DNA from: Falsihalocynthiibacter sp042445055
GTDB lineage: Bacteria > Pseudomonadota > Alphaproteobacteria > Rhodobacterales > Rhodobacteraceae
Reading direction: 5' to 3'
Length of the DNA stretch: 64,000 nt
NCBI RefSeq assembly: GCF_042445055.1
Contig: NZ_CP170339.1
Span: 2,480,001-2,544,000, forward strand
The notes beneath the pieces were generated by a model, which was not told where the DNA came from, searched no databases, and saw only the letters and a list, made by a program, of their open reading frames with translations. The position numbers and the translations under genes were made by a program. Positions 41,259-50,709 of the stretch are shown one piece after another (positions within the stretch are counted from its first letter, which is position 1; every line of letters starts with the position of its first letter).

Positions 41259-44126
41259 TTATTCTGCCGCTTCGAGATAATCTTCGAGGGGCGGACAGGT
41301 GCAGATCAAATTGCGATCGCCGAATACGTTGTCGATCCGACCAACTGGCGGCCAGTATTTATCAACCTTGAACGAACCGGGAGGGAAACAGCCCTGCTCA
41401 CGTGTATAGGGGCGATCCCAGTCTCCGACGAGCGATGCAACAGTGTGCGGAGCATGCTTGAGAGGATTGTTCGCCGCATCCATTTCGCCACTTTCAATCG
41501 CGGCAATCTCGGCGCGGATTGAAAGCATCGCGTCGATAAAGCGATCAAGCTCGGCTTTAGTCTCGGACTCTGTTGGTTCGATCATGAGCGTACCTGCAAC
41601 GGGCCAGCTCATGGTCGGGGCATGGAATCCACTGTCCATCAGGCGCTTGGCAATATCGTCAACCGTTACATGAGCGGTTTCCGCAAACGGACGCGTATCA
41701 AGGATACACTCGTGCGCAACGTTTCCACCTTTGCCAGTGAACAACACATCATACGCACCCGATAGGCGTGCACGAATATAGTTCGCGTTCAGGATAGCAA
41801 CCTTGGTTGCATTAGTGATCCCCTCACCGCCCATCATCAAGCAGTACGCCCAACTGATCGGTAGGATTGAGGCCGAACCGAATTGCGCCGCCGAAACGGG
41901 CCCTTGGGAACTCCCCTCCATTTCGGGGTGTCCGGGAAGGAATGGTGCCAAATGCGCACGAACGCCAATCGGCCCCATGCCCGGCCCGCCGCCGCCATGC
42001 GGAATGCAGAATGTCTTGTGAAGGTTAAGGTGGCTTACGTCACCGCCAAGCTTACCAGGTTGCGCAAGCCCAACCATCGCGTTCAGGTTCGCACCGTCGA
42101 TATAAACCTGACCACCGAATTCATGCGTGATTTCGCAGACCTCTTTGACGGTTTTCTCAAACACGCCGTGGGTGGAGGGATACGTGATCATGCAGGCAGC
42201 AAGGTTTTCGCCAGCGGCCTCAGCTTTGGCGCGGAAATCTGCAACGTCGATATCGCCGTTTTCTGCCGATTTTACGACCACAACCTTCATGCCACACATC
42301 TGCGCAGAGGCGGGGTTCGTACCATGTGCAGACACCGGAATAAGGCAGACGTTACGCTCGGTATCGCCATTCGCACGGTGATACGCCGCAATCGTCAAGA
42401 GACCAGCATATTCGCCCTGCGCACCGGAGTTCGGCTGCATCGACATGGCGTCATAGCCTGTGATCTTGCAGAGACGATCAGAAAGATCCTCAATCATCTC
42501 GCGGTACCCTTCCGTTTGATCGGCGGGGGCAAACGGGTGGATTGAGTTAAACTCTGGCCACGTGATCGGCATCATTTCGACAGCCGCGTTCAGCTTCATA
42601 GTACAAGAGCCAAGCGGGATCATCGAACGATCAAGCGCTAAGTCACGGTCTGCCAAACGACGCATGTAGCGCATCATCTCGGCTTCGGCGCGGTTCATGT
42701 GGAAAATCGGATGGGTGAGGAAATCGCTCTGGCGAAGCAGGTCATCAGGGAATGCCTGAGTGAGATCGTCCTGCGGCGCGTTGCCGAAATCAACGGCGGT
42801 TTGCTCTACTCCGAACGCACGCCAAACGGCCTCAATCAGCGATCCATCCACAATCTCGTCAACCGAAATGCCGACACGGGTATCGCCAACTTTGCGAAGG
42901 TTAATGCCCTCGGCCTCGGCGTTCTTGATGATTGCATTCTGAAACGCGCCAACTTCAACCGTGATCGTGTCAAAGAAAGCTTTCGTCTCTACGTCAAAGC
43001 CCGCATCCTTCAGGCCCTTCGCCAGTGTCACGGCATTAAAATGCACCATCTCCGCGATAGATTTCAGCCCCTTTGGGCCGTGGAACACCGCAAAGAAACT
43101 CGCCATAACTGCCAAGAGCGCCTGTGCCGTACAGACGTTGGATGTCGCCTTTTCGCGGCGAATGTGTTGTTCGCGCGTTTGAAGACTTAGGCGGTATGCC
43201 TTGTTGCCTTGTGAATCAATGGACACGCCGACAATCCGTCCGGGCATCGAGCGTTTGAATGCATCCGCACAGGACATAAATGCCGCGTGCGGGCCGCCAA
43301 ATCCAAGCGGAACACCAAAACGCTGCGCAGAGCCAACGGCGATATCCGCGCCCATTGCACCGGGTTCCTTGATCATGGTCAACGCAAGCAAATCCGTCGC
43401 CATAATCGCGCCGGCCTTTGCGGCATGAAGCGCTTCGATTTCTGGGGTGAAATCGCGCAATTCGCCGAATGTGCCCGGATACTGGAAAATCGCACCGAAC
43501 ACTTCATCCGCATTCAGGTCATCAACGTTTCCGACGATCACTTCGATCCCAAGCGGCGCAGCGCGCGTCTGGATTACGGCGATGTTTTGCGGGTGGCAAT
43601 TCTCATCAACGAAGAACGCTTTGGCTTTGGATTTCACCACACGCTGGGTCATGGCCATTGCTTCTGCACAGGCTGTGGCTTCGTCCAGCAGTGAAGCGTT
43701 GGCAACTGGCAACCCTGTCAGATCGGTAACGACTGTCTGGAAGTTCAATAGCGCCTCAAGACGGCCCTGCGCGATCTCTGGCTGGTATGGCGTATAGGCC
43801 GTATACCACGCAGGATTTTCCAGAATGTTGCGCTGAATGGCAGGCGGGGTCACTGTGCCATAGTAGCCCTGCCCTATCAAATTGGTCATCACCTTGTTTT
43901 TGTTGGCGGTTTCGCGCATCTTTTCCAAGAGCCCGTGTTCCGTCATCGGTGCCCAAGGAAGTGGCTCTGACTGACGAATACTCTCGGGAACGGTCGCGTC
44001 GATCAACGCATCAAGCGACGGCTGACCAATAACCTTGAGCATCTCGGCCATTTCATCAGGCGAAGGCCCAATATGACGGCGGTTGGCGAAATCGTAGGTG
44101 TTATAACCTGTGGTTTGATAGGGCAT
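41259..44126 (-). CDS. gcvP: Glycine dehydrogenase (decarboxylating), P protein
   Basis: PLP enzyme of the glycine cleavage system. It decarboxylates glycine and passes the aminomethyl group to the lipoyl arm of GcvH. 955 residues in the single-chain form. The N-terminal half has IGPSPDEMAEML and NASLLDEATACAEAMAM; the catalytic half has SMQPNSGAQGEYAGL, TYPSTHGVFE and NLHKTFCIPHGGGGPGMGPIG, with the PLP lysine near residue 705. It is the last gene of gcvT-gcvH-gcvP, 9 bp after gcvH, and ends against cysG. Confidence 0.96.
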   Translation of the reverse strand: MPYQTTGYNTYDFANRRHIGPSPDEMAEMLKVIGQPSLDALIDATVPESIRQSEPLPWAPMTEHGLLEKMRETANKNKVMTNLIGQGYYGTVTPPAIQRNILENPAWYTAYTPYQPEIAQGRLEALLNFQTVVTDLTGLPVANASLLDEATACAEAMAMTQRVVKSKAKAFFVDENCHPQNIAVIQTRAAPLGIEVIVGNVDDLNADEVFGAIFQYPGTFGELRDFTPEIEALHAAKAGAIMATDLLALTMIKEPGAMGADIAVGSAQRFGVPLGFGGPHAAFMSCADAFKRSMPGRIVGVSIDSQGNKAYRLSLQTREQHIRREKATSNVCTAQALLAVMASFFAVFHGPKGLKSIAEMVHFNAVTLAKGLKDAGFDVETKAFFDTITVEVGAFQNAIIKNAEAEGINLRKVGDTRVGISVDEIVDGSLIEAVWRAFGVEQTAVDFGNAPQDDLTQAFPDDLLRQSDFLTHPIFHMNRAEAEMMRYMRRLADRDLALDRSMIPLGSCTMKLNAAVEMMPITWPEFNSIHPFAPADQTEGYREMIEDLSDRLCKITGYDAMSMQPNSGAQGEYAGLLTIAAYHRANGDTERNVCLIPVSAHGTNPASAQMCGMKVVVVKSAENGDIDVADFRAKAEAAGENLAACMITYPSTHGVFEKTVKEVCEITHEFGGQVYIDGANLNAMVGLAQPGKLGGDVSHLNLHKTFCIPHGGGGPGMGPIGVRAHLAPFLPGHPEMEGSSQGPVSAAQFGSASILPISWAYCLMMGGEGITNATKVAILNANYIRARLSGAYDVLFTGKGGNVAHECILDTRPFAETAHVTVDDIAKRLMDSGFHAPTMSWPVAGTLMIEPTESETKAELDRFIDAMLSIRAEIAAIESGEMDAANNPLKHAPHTVASLVGDWDRPYTREQGCFPPGSFKVDKYWPPVGRIDNVFGDRNLICTCPPLEDYLEAAE

Positions 44127-44135
44127 TTGGTGTCC

Positions 44136-44495
44136 TTAACCGATAAAGGCTTTATAGGCCGCTTCATCCATCATGTCGTCCAGTGGGCTTAGGTCTTCGA
44201 CCTTGAGCTTGATGAACCATGCATCACTTTCGGGGTCGTCATTCACTTTGCCAGGCTCATCAACGATGGCTTGGTTGATTTCGACAATCTCGCCGTCAAT
44301 CGGAGCAAGGATATCCGATGCGGCCTTAACGCTTTCAATCACGACGATTTCGTCATCTTTGGCCACTGTGTCGCCGACTTCTGGAAGCTCGACGAAAACA
44401 ACATCGCCAAGTTGCTCTGCGGCGTGGGCCGTAATTCCGACGACGACAAGATCATCTTCGACGCGAAGCCATTCGTGCTCTTCGGTAAATTTCAT
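44136..44495 (-). CDS. gcvH: Glycine cleavage system H protein
   Basis: Lipoyl carrier between GcvP, GcvT and the L protein. 119 residues. EEHEWLRVEDD at the N-terminus, ITAHAAEQLGDVVFVELPEVG, and VVIESVKAASDILAP with Lys57 as the lipoylation site. An AGGAGAA-type site precedes the ATG. It stands 21 bp after gcvT and 9 bp before gcvP, inside the riboswitch-controlled operon. Confidence 0.96.
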   Translation of the reverse strand: MKFTEEHEWLRVEDDLVVVGITAHAAEQLGDVVFVELPEVGDTVAKDDEIVVIESVKAASDILAPIDGEIVEINQAIVDEPGKVNDDPESDAWFIKLKVEDLSPLDDMMDEAAYKAFIG

Positions 44496-44516
44496 GGGAG
44501 TTCTCCTGTTGGTGCG

Positions 44517-45635
44517 TTAGCGTTTGTAAGTCGAAGGACGGAAAGGCATATCCGCCACGGTTGCAGGCACACGCTTGCCGCGCAGCTCTGCGTAAATCTT
44601 AGTCCCAGTTTGTGCGTAATCAATAGCGACATACCCCATCGACATCGGCCCTTCGATGCTTGGACCAAATGCGCCGGAAGTCACCTCGCCCATCGGCTCT
44701 GTGGCAGTTTCACTTGCAAAAAGCTGCGTATGCGCCCGCATCGGCGCGCGTCCCGTAGGGAGGATACCGACACGGCGGCGGCTTGCGCCGCTCTCAAACT
44801 GCGCGAGGATGACTTGCGCGCCGGGGAAACCGCCTTCGCGGGCGCCACCTTGACGGCGCGCCTTCTGAACGGCCCACTCAAGCGCGGCCTCGACGGGTGT
44901 TGTTCCCGTATCAATGTCGTTCCCATAGAGGCAAAGCCCCGCCTCAAGGCGCAAACTATCGCGCGCGCCAAGACCGATTGGCTCTACGCCTTCTTGAGCA
45001 AGCAACCCCTTCGCAAATTCTACAGCGCTATCATTCGCCACAGAGATTTCGTAACCGTCCTCGCCCGTATAGCCAGAGCGCGAAATCCAAAGCTCGCCAT
45101 AATCGGACGCCACAACCGCAACATCCATGAACACCATATCTTTGGCCGCAGGAACAATCGCACCAAGCGCCGTTTCGGCCTCTGGCCCCTGCAACGCAAG
45201 AAGCGCGCGATCTTCGATCACTTCGACCTGACAATCAGGCAATCCTGCCTTCATATGCGCGACATCAGCTTCTTTACAGGCGGCGTTCACTACGAGAAAC
45301 AGGTGATCCCCACGGTTCGCCACCATAAGATCATCCAGAATGCCTCCATCTTCGTTGGTAAACAGCGCATAACGCTGGCGTCCCTCTGCCAAAGGAACGA
45401 GCGATACAGGGACCAAACGCTCAAGAGAGGCGGCGGGATCATCGCCACGCAAAATAACTTGCCCCATGTGGCTCACGTCAAACAGACCCGCTTTGGCGCG
45501 CGTATGCAGGTGCTCTTTCATCACGCCCAACGGATACTGAACGGGCATGGAATAGCCCGCAAACGGCACCATTTTGGCACCCAGCTCAACATGAAGATCG
45601 TGGAAAACGGTTTGTTTCAGTGCGGCATCAGTCAT
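44517..45635 (-). CDS. gcvT: Glycine cleavage system T protein (aminomethyltransferase)
   Basis: Transfers the C1 unit from aminomethyl-lipoyl GcvH to tetrahydrofolate. Motifs: HVELGAKMVPFAGYSMPVQYP, LFDVSHMGQVIL, SRSGYTGEDGYEISV (folate-binding Asp region), LRLEAGLCLYGNDID, and VTSGAFGPSIEGPMSMGYV. The start at 45635 (MTDAALKQTVFHDLH) follows CGGGGACGA and gives 372 residues; an in-frame extension to 45692 runs into the riboswitch 3' flank and has no family match. First gene of the operon. Confidence 0.95.
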   Translation of the reverse strand: MTDAALKQTVFHDLHVELGAKMVPFAGYSMPVQYPLGVMKEHLHTRAKAGLFDVSHMGQVILRGDDPAASLERLVPVSLVPLAEGRQRYALFTNEDGGILDDLMVANRGDHLFLVVNAACKEADVAHMKAGLPDCQVEVIEDRALLALQGPEAETALGAIVPAAKDMVFMDVAVVASDYGELWISRSGYTGEDGYEISVANDSAVEFAKGLLAQEGVEPIGLGARDSLRLEAGLCLYGNDIDTGTTPVEAALEWAVQKARRQGGAREGGFPGAQVILAQFESGASRRRVGILPTGRAPMRAHTQLFASETATEPMGEVTSGAFGPSIEGPMSMGYVAIDYAQTGTKIYAELRGKRVPATVADMPFRPSTYKR

Positions 45636-45712
45636 AATCGTCCCCGAATTTCTGCTGCCTTGCGTTGTGGCGCGGCACCAGCCCAAGCACACACAGCGCG
45701 TGCCCTTCTGAT

Positions 45713-45868
45713 GCCCCCTCTGTCCCTTCGCCTGAGATCGTTATCCCTTCGGCGGACCTTGCGGCCACTCTCCAGAGTTGTTCTTATCCCAGCGGTCCTG
45801 GAGCCTGAGAGTTTACCGGGGCGGTTGCTCCTTCGGCACTATGGGGTTGCGCCCATAGATTCTCCCAC
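45713..45868 (-). promoter_or_regulatory. Tandem glycine riboswitch upstream of gcvT
   Basis: Two glycine aptamers read on the minus strand. Aptamer 1 starts GUGGGAGA at 45868 and shows GCCGAAGGAGCAA (45837-45825) and AACUCUCAGGC (45813-45803). Aptamer 2 starts with AACUCUGGAGAGU (45779-45767) and shows GCCGAAGGGAUAA (45753-45741) and AUCUCAGGC (45738-45730), then GGGACAGAGGGGGC. These are the invariant core strings of the class, joined by a short linker. Glycine binding should turn on the cleavage operon. No clear terminator with a T run follows, so control may be on translation or by a less obvious structure. Confidence 0.94.
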
Positions 45869-45948
45869 TGAGATGGCGCCTTCATACATTTGATTGATAC
45901 ATCCGACAAGGGGTTGTATTCGCCAGATTACTGCGTAATTCCTTAGCT

Positions 45949-46500
45949 ATGAAAAACCCATTCTTCTTCGGCTACGGCTCGCTCGTTAATCAGGCAACCC
46001 ACTCGTACAAGAACGCGCATACCGCGCAAATTACGGGTTGGCGGCGCGCATGGCGCTTTACGCCGCATCACCCTGTGTCCCTTTTGACGGCCGTTCCCTG
46101 TTCGGATAGCAAAATCGAAGGCCTGATCGCCGAAGTGCCGAATGCGGACTGGCAGGCGCTTGATGCCCGCGAGAGCGGTTATGGCCGCCACCTAACGACG
46201 GCCGTGGAACATAAACTGGATTACAAGCCCGAGATCGCGCTCTATGCGGTTCCAAAGCCCGACGAATTCCAATCCCCGAACAATCCGGGGATACTCTTGA
46301 GTTACCTTGATGTGGTTGTTCAGGGGTATTTGATCGAGTTTGGCGAAGACGGCGTAGATCGTTTTTTCCACACGACGGATGGCTGGGACACGCCCATCAT
46401 AGATGACCGCGCATCCCCTCAATATCCACGGGCACAGGAACTCACCAATGCGCAAACGGCATTGGTGGATTCCTATATCGCCAAGTTCACGCGCCCTTAG
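45949..46500 (+). CDS. Gamma-glutamylcyclotransferase-family protein (ChaC-like)
   Basis: 183 residues with the GGCT fold. FFFGYGSLVN near the N-terminus is the substrate-binding YGSL motif, WRRAWRF follows, and DARESGYGRHLT holds the family's catalytic Glu. Such enzymes release 5-oxoproline from gamma-glutamyl compounds such as glutathione; the substrate here is not determined. Divergent from the gcv operon and convergent with gltX, whose stop is 5 bp away. Confidence 0.8.
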   Translation: MKNPFFFGYGSLVNQATHSYKNAHTAQITGWRRAWRFTPHHPVSLLTAVPCSDSKIEGLIAEVPNADWQALDARESGYGRHLTTAVEHKLDYKPEIALYAVPKPDEFQSPNNPGILLSYLDVVVQGYLIEFGEDGVDRFFHTTDGWDTPIIDDRASPQYPRAQELTNAQTALVDSYIAKFTRP

Positions 46501-46505
46501 GCACG

Positions 46506-47828
46506 CTATTGCTTCGCGCGGATGACCTGTAGAAGCGGCAGAACCGATTTCATGTCGGGTCCATGGTCCATGCCAGTCAGCGCCTTGCGCAATGGCATAA
46601 ACAACCCACGCCCCTTGCGACCAGTTGCCTCTTTAACGGCTTTGGTCCACTCGCCCCATGTTTCTTGAGTATGCGGACCGTCGGGGAGCAAGCTCATTGC
46701 TTCTTTGATAAAATCCGCGTCCTCGGGGTCGATCACTGGCTCACAGCCGTTCTTGAACAATTCCCACCATGGGCCAAGATCATCCATCGTCTGGATATTC
46801 TCGCGTGTGGCACCCCAGAAATCAGACGCGATCTCACTTGGCACACCAAGTGCGGCGATGTGGTCAGCGACCTTCTCGAAGGGTTGATCAGCGAGAAGTT
46901 TTGCGGTCATGGGCTTGAGGTCTTCGATGTCGAACTTGGTCGGAGCCGAGCCGAACTTCGAAATATCGAAACCCGCAATCAAACTGTCCATTTCGCTACG
47001 CAACTCTACTGGATCAGACGACCCAAGCCGCGCCATCAAGCTCAGAACCGCCATCGGCGAAATACCCGCCGCGCGCATATCGCGAAGCGCAAGTGTTCCC
47101 AGACGCTTGGACAGTGCCTCACCCTGAGGACCCGTCAACAGTGAGTGGTGTGCAAAGTTCGGAACCTTGCCACCCAGCGCCTCAATGATCTGAATTTGCG
47201 TTGCAGTATTCGTCACGTGGTCCGAGCCGCGCACAACGTCCGTTACGCCAAAGTCGATATCGTCGCAAACCGACGCCAATGTATACAGGAACTGCCCGTC
47301 GCCACGGATCAAGACAGGATCCGAAACACTGGCCGCATCAATCGATAGATCGCCAAGAATACCATCCTTCCAGTTGATACGCTCTTGGTTCAACTTGAAC
47401 CGCCAGTAGCCGCCGCGCTCTGCACGAAGCTTGTCTTTTTCGGCTTCGGAAAGGTTCAACGACGAGCGGTCGTATACGGGTGGTTTACCCATATTGAGCT
47501 GCTTCTTGCGCTTGAGATCAAGTTCGCCCGGCGTTTCGAAACACTCGTAAAAGCGGCCATCATCACGCAACTTTTGCGCCGCTTCTTCATAGCGTTCAAT
47601 GCGGTCGGACTGACGCTCCATTCGATCCCAAGTAAGGCCAAGCCAAGTCAGGTCTTCTTGAATGGCGTCCACGTATTCCTGCTTGCTGCGCTCGGGGTCT
47701 GTATCATCAATACGCAGGATGAATTCGCCACCTGCCGCGCGTGCGATCAGGTAGTTGAACAAAGCCGTGCGAAGGTTGCCGATGTGAATATAGCCAGTTG
47801 GGCTAGGAGCGAAACGAGTGGTTGTCAT
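46506..47828 (-). CDS. gltX: Glutamyl-tRNA synthetase
   Basis: Class I synthetase charging tRNA-Glu (and perhaps tRNA-Gln where GatCAB is used). The HIGH-type motif is TRFAPSPTGYIHIGNLRTAL, followed by FILRIDDTDPERSKQEY, and the KMSKS-type site is EALSKRLGTLALRDM. The start at 47828 (MTTTRFAPSPTG) has AGGTCAC upstream and gives 440 residues. A longer in-frame reading to 47966 overlaps the divergent DUF4442 gene and is rejected. Many alphaproteobacteria carry two GltX copies; whether this one prefers Glu or mischarges tRNA-Gln cannot be told here. Confidence 0.94.
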   Translation of the reverse strand: MTTTRFAPSPTGYIHIGNLRTALFNYLIARAAGGEFILRIDDTDPERSKQEYVDAIQEDLTWLGLTWDRMERQSDRIERYEEAAQKLRDDGRFYECFETPGELDLKRKKQLNMGKPPVYDRSSLNLSEAEKDKLRAERGGYWRFKLNQERINWKDGILGDLSIDAASVSDPVLIRGDGQFLYTLASVCDDIDFGVTDVVRGSDHVTNTATQIQIIEALGGKVPNFAHHSLLTGPQGEALSKRLGTLALRDMRAAGISPMAVLSLMARLGSSDPVELRSEMDSLIAGFDISKFGSAPTKFDIEDLKPMTAKLLADQPFEKVADHIAALGVPSEIASDFWGATRENIQTMDDLGPWWELFKNGCEPVIDPEDADFIKEAMSLLPDGPHTQETWGEWTKAVKEATGRKGRGLFMPLRKALTGMDHGPDMKSVLPLLQVIRAKQ

Positions 47829-47955
47829 GGATGTGACCTCTAGGTGGTTTGGCCTCTCATACGATGCAACGCGCGGCGGAGCAAGTAAACGACCCAACGT
47901 CACTGGCGTAATTGCCGCAAATCTATGCCAGAACGCGCCCAAAAAGGGAGCAACG

Positions 47956-48423
47956 ATGTCTGACACCTATATCATGCGGGCCTACAAGAAGGCGCTTGGA
48001 CTTCCGTTCGGCGCACAGCTTTTCTCGGCTTATGCGGCGCGCAAGGCGCCCTATTTTCGCACCGTGCGCCCACTTGTTCAGCGGCTGGAACCAAATCGTT
48101 GCGATATCTTCATCAAGAAACGCCGCGCTGTTCAAAACCACATTGGCACAATGCACGTAATCGCCGTGGCCAACGGGCTTGAGATGGCGATGGGTTTCAT
48201 GGCCGAGGCATCGATTCCCAAGCATCTGCGCTGGATTCCAAAAGGCATGACGCTTGAGTATCCCGCCAAAGCAAACACCAGCCTTGTGTGTACAGCAGAG
48301 GTCGCAGCGGACGCTTGGAAAGCCGGCGATTTGAACGTCGAGGTTTCAGCGAAGGATGTGAACGGTGTTGTGGTCGTGAAGGGGGTTATTCACCTTTGGA
48401 TCAGCGAAAAACCGTCGAAATAG
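47956..48423 (+). CDS. DUF4442 hotdog-fold protein
   Basis: 155 residues of the thioesterase-like hotdog superfamily (DUF4442). The segment NRCDIFIKKRRAVQNHIGTMHVIAVANGLEMAMGFMAEA holds the usual NHxGT..A...E arrangement of acyl-CoA thioesterase relatives. The start at 47956 follows AAAAAGGGAGC; an upstream in-frame start would overlap gltX. No partner gene suggests a substrate. It abuts the convergent DUF1801 gene with no spacing. Confidence 0.82.
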   Translation: MSDTYIMRAYKKALGLPFGAQLFSAYAARKAPYFRTVRPLVQRLEPNRCDIFIKKRRAVQNHIGTMHVIAVANGLEMAMGFMAEASIPKHLRWIPKGMTLEYPAKANTSLVCTAEVAADAWKAGDLNVEVSAKDVNGVVVVKGVIHLWISEKPSK

Positions 48424-48849
48424 TCATCGCGCCTGTACGGGCCAACGTTTGCTCAGATCATCAAGGCCGGTTCTAATTAGGTTGGCGAGCGCATCAGCGT
48501 TGATGTCTGCTAACTTTTTAAAATACAAACAGGACTTTCCGACTTTGTGTTTGCCAAGCGCCTCGCGCTCCTTGGAAAAATCTGTATATCCGGGCATGAT
48601 ATAGACCGAGAAGTTCGCCTTGCGGGGTGAAAACCCTGTCGCAAGGAAATCCCCTTCGCGCCCGCTTTCGTATTTATAGTGGTATCGGCCATAACCAATG
48701 ATGCTCGGCCCCCACATTACGGGCTCATATCCTGTCACACGGCGGAAAAGCGCATCGAGCGCGAAGGCATCGGCGCGTTTTTGTTCGGGGGTTACGGCGG
48801 CCAAGAACGCTTCTACATCAACATCCGTTGGCTGCGTTTTGTTCGCCAT
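48424..48849 (-). CDS. DUF1801 (YdhG-like) protein
   Basis: 141 residues. VEAFLAAVTPEQKRADAFALDALFRRVTGYEPVMWGPSIIGYGRYHYKYESGREGDFLATGFSPRKANFSVYIMPGY is the characteristic DUF1801 body, here with a C-terminal KVGKSCLYFKKLADINADALANLI. Structure known, function unknown. It starts 9 bp after the nadE stop, so the two are probably co-transcribed. Confidence 0.85.
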   Translation of the reverse strand: MANKTQPTDVDVEAFLAAVTPEQKRADAFALDALFRRVTGYEPVMWGPSIIGYGRYHYKYESGREGDFLATGFSPRKANFSVYIMPGYTDFSKEREALGKHKVGKSCLYFKKLADINADALANLIRTGLDDLSKRWPVQAR

Positions 48850-48858
48850 GGCTCCCCC

Positions 48859-50511
48859 TTATCCTTCGTCGCGCCACCTATTCACGATGGGGTAACGCCG
48901 ATCTAACCAGAACGCCCCTTTGGTCAATCGCGTGCCTGGGGCGGACTGAAAGCGTTTATACTCCGAAATATAGAGCAAATGCTCCACTTTTTTGACGGTA
49001 TCGCGATCAAACCCGCGCGCCACAAGCTCCGCGACCGCGCAATCCTCATCCACAAGGCCATGCAGAATCTCATCTAGCACCTCGTAGGGTGGCAGGCTGT
49101 CTTCGTCTTTTTGATCGGGGCGAAGTTCGGCGCTCGGGGGCTTGTCGATGATCGAAACGGGAATGACCTCGCCTTCTGGCCCTTTCATCCACGAACGATG
49201 GTTTGCATTGCGCCAGCGGCATTGCTCAAACACGCGCGTTTTATAGAGATCCTTGATCGGGTTATAACCACCCGCCATATCACCATAGATCGTGGCATAA
49301 CCAACTGCGACCTCGGATTTATTGCCCGTCGTCAGGAGCATCTCGCCAAACTTGTTTGAAAGCGCCATGAGCAACAGCCCACGCAAGCGGGACTGGATAT
49401 TTTCTTCTGTCAGGCCGGGCTCTGTTCCTTCGAACAGAGGCGCAAGCGTATCGGTAATCGCAGCGCGGCCTTGCGCGATAGGTACATAATCATAATGACA
49501 GCTCAGATTGCGTGCGACTTTCTCGGCATCATCAAGCGACCCCTGAGAGGTATATTCACTCGGCAACATCACACAGCGAACATTCTCGGCCCCCAGCGCA
49601 TCGGTCGCGATGGTCGCGACAATTGCGCTATCGATACCGCCAGAAAGGCCAAGCAGGACCTTCTTGAATCCCGTCTTGGCCATATAATCCCGCAGCGAGA
49701 GCACCATGACATTATAGTCTTGCTCCCACGCGTCAGGCTGCTCAGCGATTGCACCGTTCGTAACGGTCCATTTTCCATCGGTCTGCTCAAAGTCGATGTG
49801 GCGGATTTCTTCGGTCAGTGGCGGCATCTGCTCTACAACTGTTCCGTCCGCTCCAAGAATGAAACTCGCCCCGTCAAAGACCTGATCGTCCTGTCCGCCA
49901 ATCATATTTAGATAAATCAGCGGTGTTTGCGTTGCCTTCACGCGGTCACGCATATGGCGCACACGCACTGGAAGTTTGTCGCGATAATAGGGCGACCCAT
50001 TCGGAACGAGCAAAATCTCGGCGCCTTGTTCAACAAGGTTTTCGGCAACGCCCTTGTGCCAACTATCCTCACAAATAGGGCTGCCGATCAAAACAGGCCC
50101 TATCTTATAGGGTCGGTTCTCCTTGGCGGAGGAAAACAGCCGCACTTCGTCAAAAACCGTTTCATTGGGCAAACAGGTCTTGAGAATACGGTGAGCCACC
50201 TTTCCCCCCTGAAGGATGTAGTAGGCGTTATAGAGGTCCTTGCCGTCAAAATACGGCGCTCCTATGCCGATTGCTGGCCCCTCTGCGCAGGATTTCGCCA
50301 AGCCCTCGACCGCCTGCATAGCGTCCAAATAGAACGCGGGTTTACGCACCAGATCCTGAGTTTGATAACCAACCGCGAACATCTCTGGCAGCGCCAACAT
50401 ATCCGCGCCAGCATCGCGCGCCTGTTCCCACGCATCGCGCGCTTTATTGATATTAAAGGCAATCGCCCCAACAGTCGGGTTTAGTTGCGCAAGCGTCAAA
50501 CGAAAGGTCAC
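48859..50511 (-). CDS. nadE: Glutamine-dependent NAD+ synthetase
   Basis: Last step of NAD synthesis: amidates deamido-NAD using glutamine. The N-terminal nitrilase-type glutaminase domain shows the triad in MLALPEMFAVGY (Glu43), ILKTCLPNETVFDE (Lys) and IGSPICEDSWHKG (Cys near 148). The C-terminal synthetase shows LLGLSGGIDSAIVATIA (PP-loop) and LLTTGNKSEVAVGYATIYGDMAGG. I choose GTG 50511 (VTFRLTLAQLNPTVG), which gives 550 residues, the family norm; the longer reading to 50622 adds 37 residues without family similarity. Confidence 0.94.
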   Translation of the reverse strand: MTFRLTLAQLNPTVGAIAFNINKARDAWEQARDAGADMLALPEMFAVGYQTQDLVRKPAFYLDAMQAVEGLAKSCAEGPAIGIGAPYFDGKDLYNAYYILQGGKVAHRILKTCLPNETVFDEVRLFSSAKENRPYKIGPVLIGSPICEDSWHKGVAENLVEQGAEILLVPNGSPYYRDKLPVRVRHMRDRVKATQTPLIYLNMIGGQDDQVFDGASFILGADGTVVEQMPPLTEEIRHIDFEQTDGKWTVTNGAIAEQPDAWEQDYNVMVLSLRDYMAKTGFKKVLLGLSGGIDSAIVATIATDALGAENVRCVMLPSEYTSQGSLDDAEKVARNLSCHYDYVPIAQGRAAITDTLAPLFEGTEPGLTEENIQSRLRGLLLMALSNKFGEMLLTTGNKSEVAVGYATIYGDMAGGYNPIKDLYKTRVFEQCRWRNANHRSWMKGPEGEVIPVSIIDKPPSAELRPDQKDEDSLPPYEVLDEILHGLVDEDCAVAELVARGFDRDTVKKVEHLLYISEYKRFQSAPGTRLTKGAFWLDRRYPIVNRWRDEG

Positions 50512-50663
50512 GGGCAAATCCTGCGTGGTTTTCAAAGCAATCGATGTGCACGGTTTACTCGGACATTGCGGCAAGGGAAAGGGCTGCTTGGTCTTTGAGC
50601 GCTTGAGTGTTGCAAAACGCATTGCCCCCTGCCCTTGCCTCGCCTAAGCTGCGGATTGGTAAG

Positions 50664-50682
50664 CCTTTGGCCATGCCAAAGG
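50664..50682. repeat. Short perfect inverted repeat upstream of the MORN gene
   Basis: CCTTTGGC / GCCAAAGG with a CAT loop, in the 198-bp divergent region between nadE and the MORN-repeat gene, 28 bp before the GTG start. It could be an operator or a leader hairpin. Confidence 0.5.
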
Positions 50683-50709
50683 ATAGACAAATTCACTAGG
50701 GGATTGATC

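Noticed and set aside
44271..45893. 540-codon plus-strand frame opposite gcvH/gcvT and the riboswitch
   Set aside because: It runs antisense through gcvH, gcvT and the riboswitch; its translation is His/Arg-rich without recognisable domains.
46506..47966. Longer gltX reading frame starting at 47966
   Set aside because: It would overlap the start of the DUF4442 gene, and the HIGH motif is expected about 13 residues from the N-terminus, which ATG 47828 gives.
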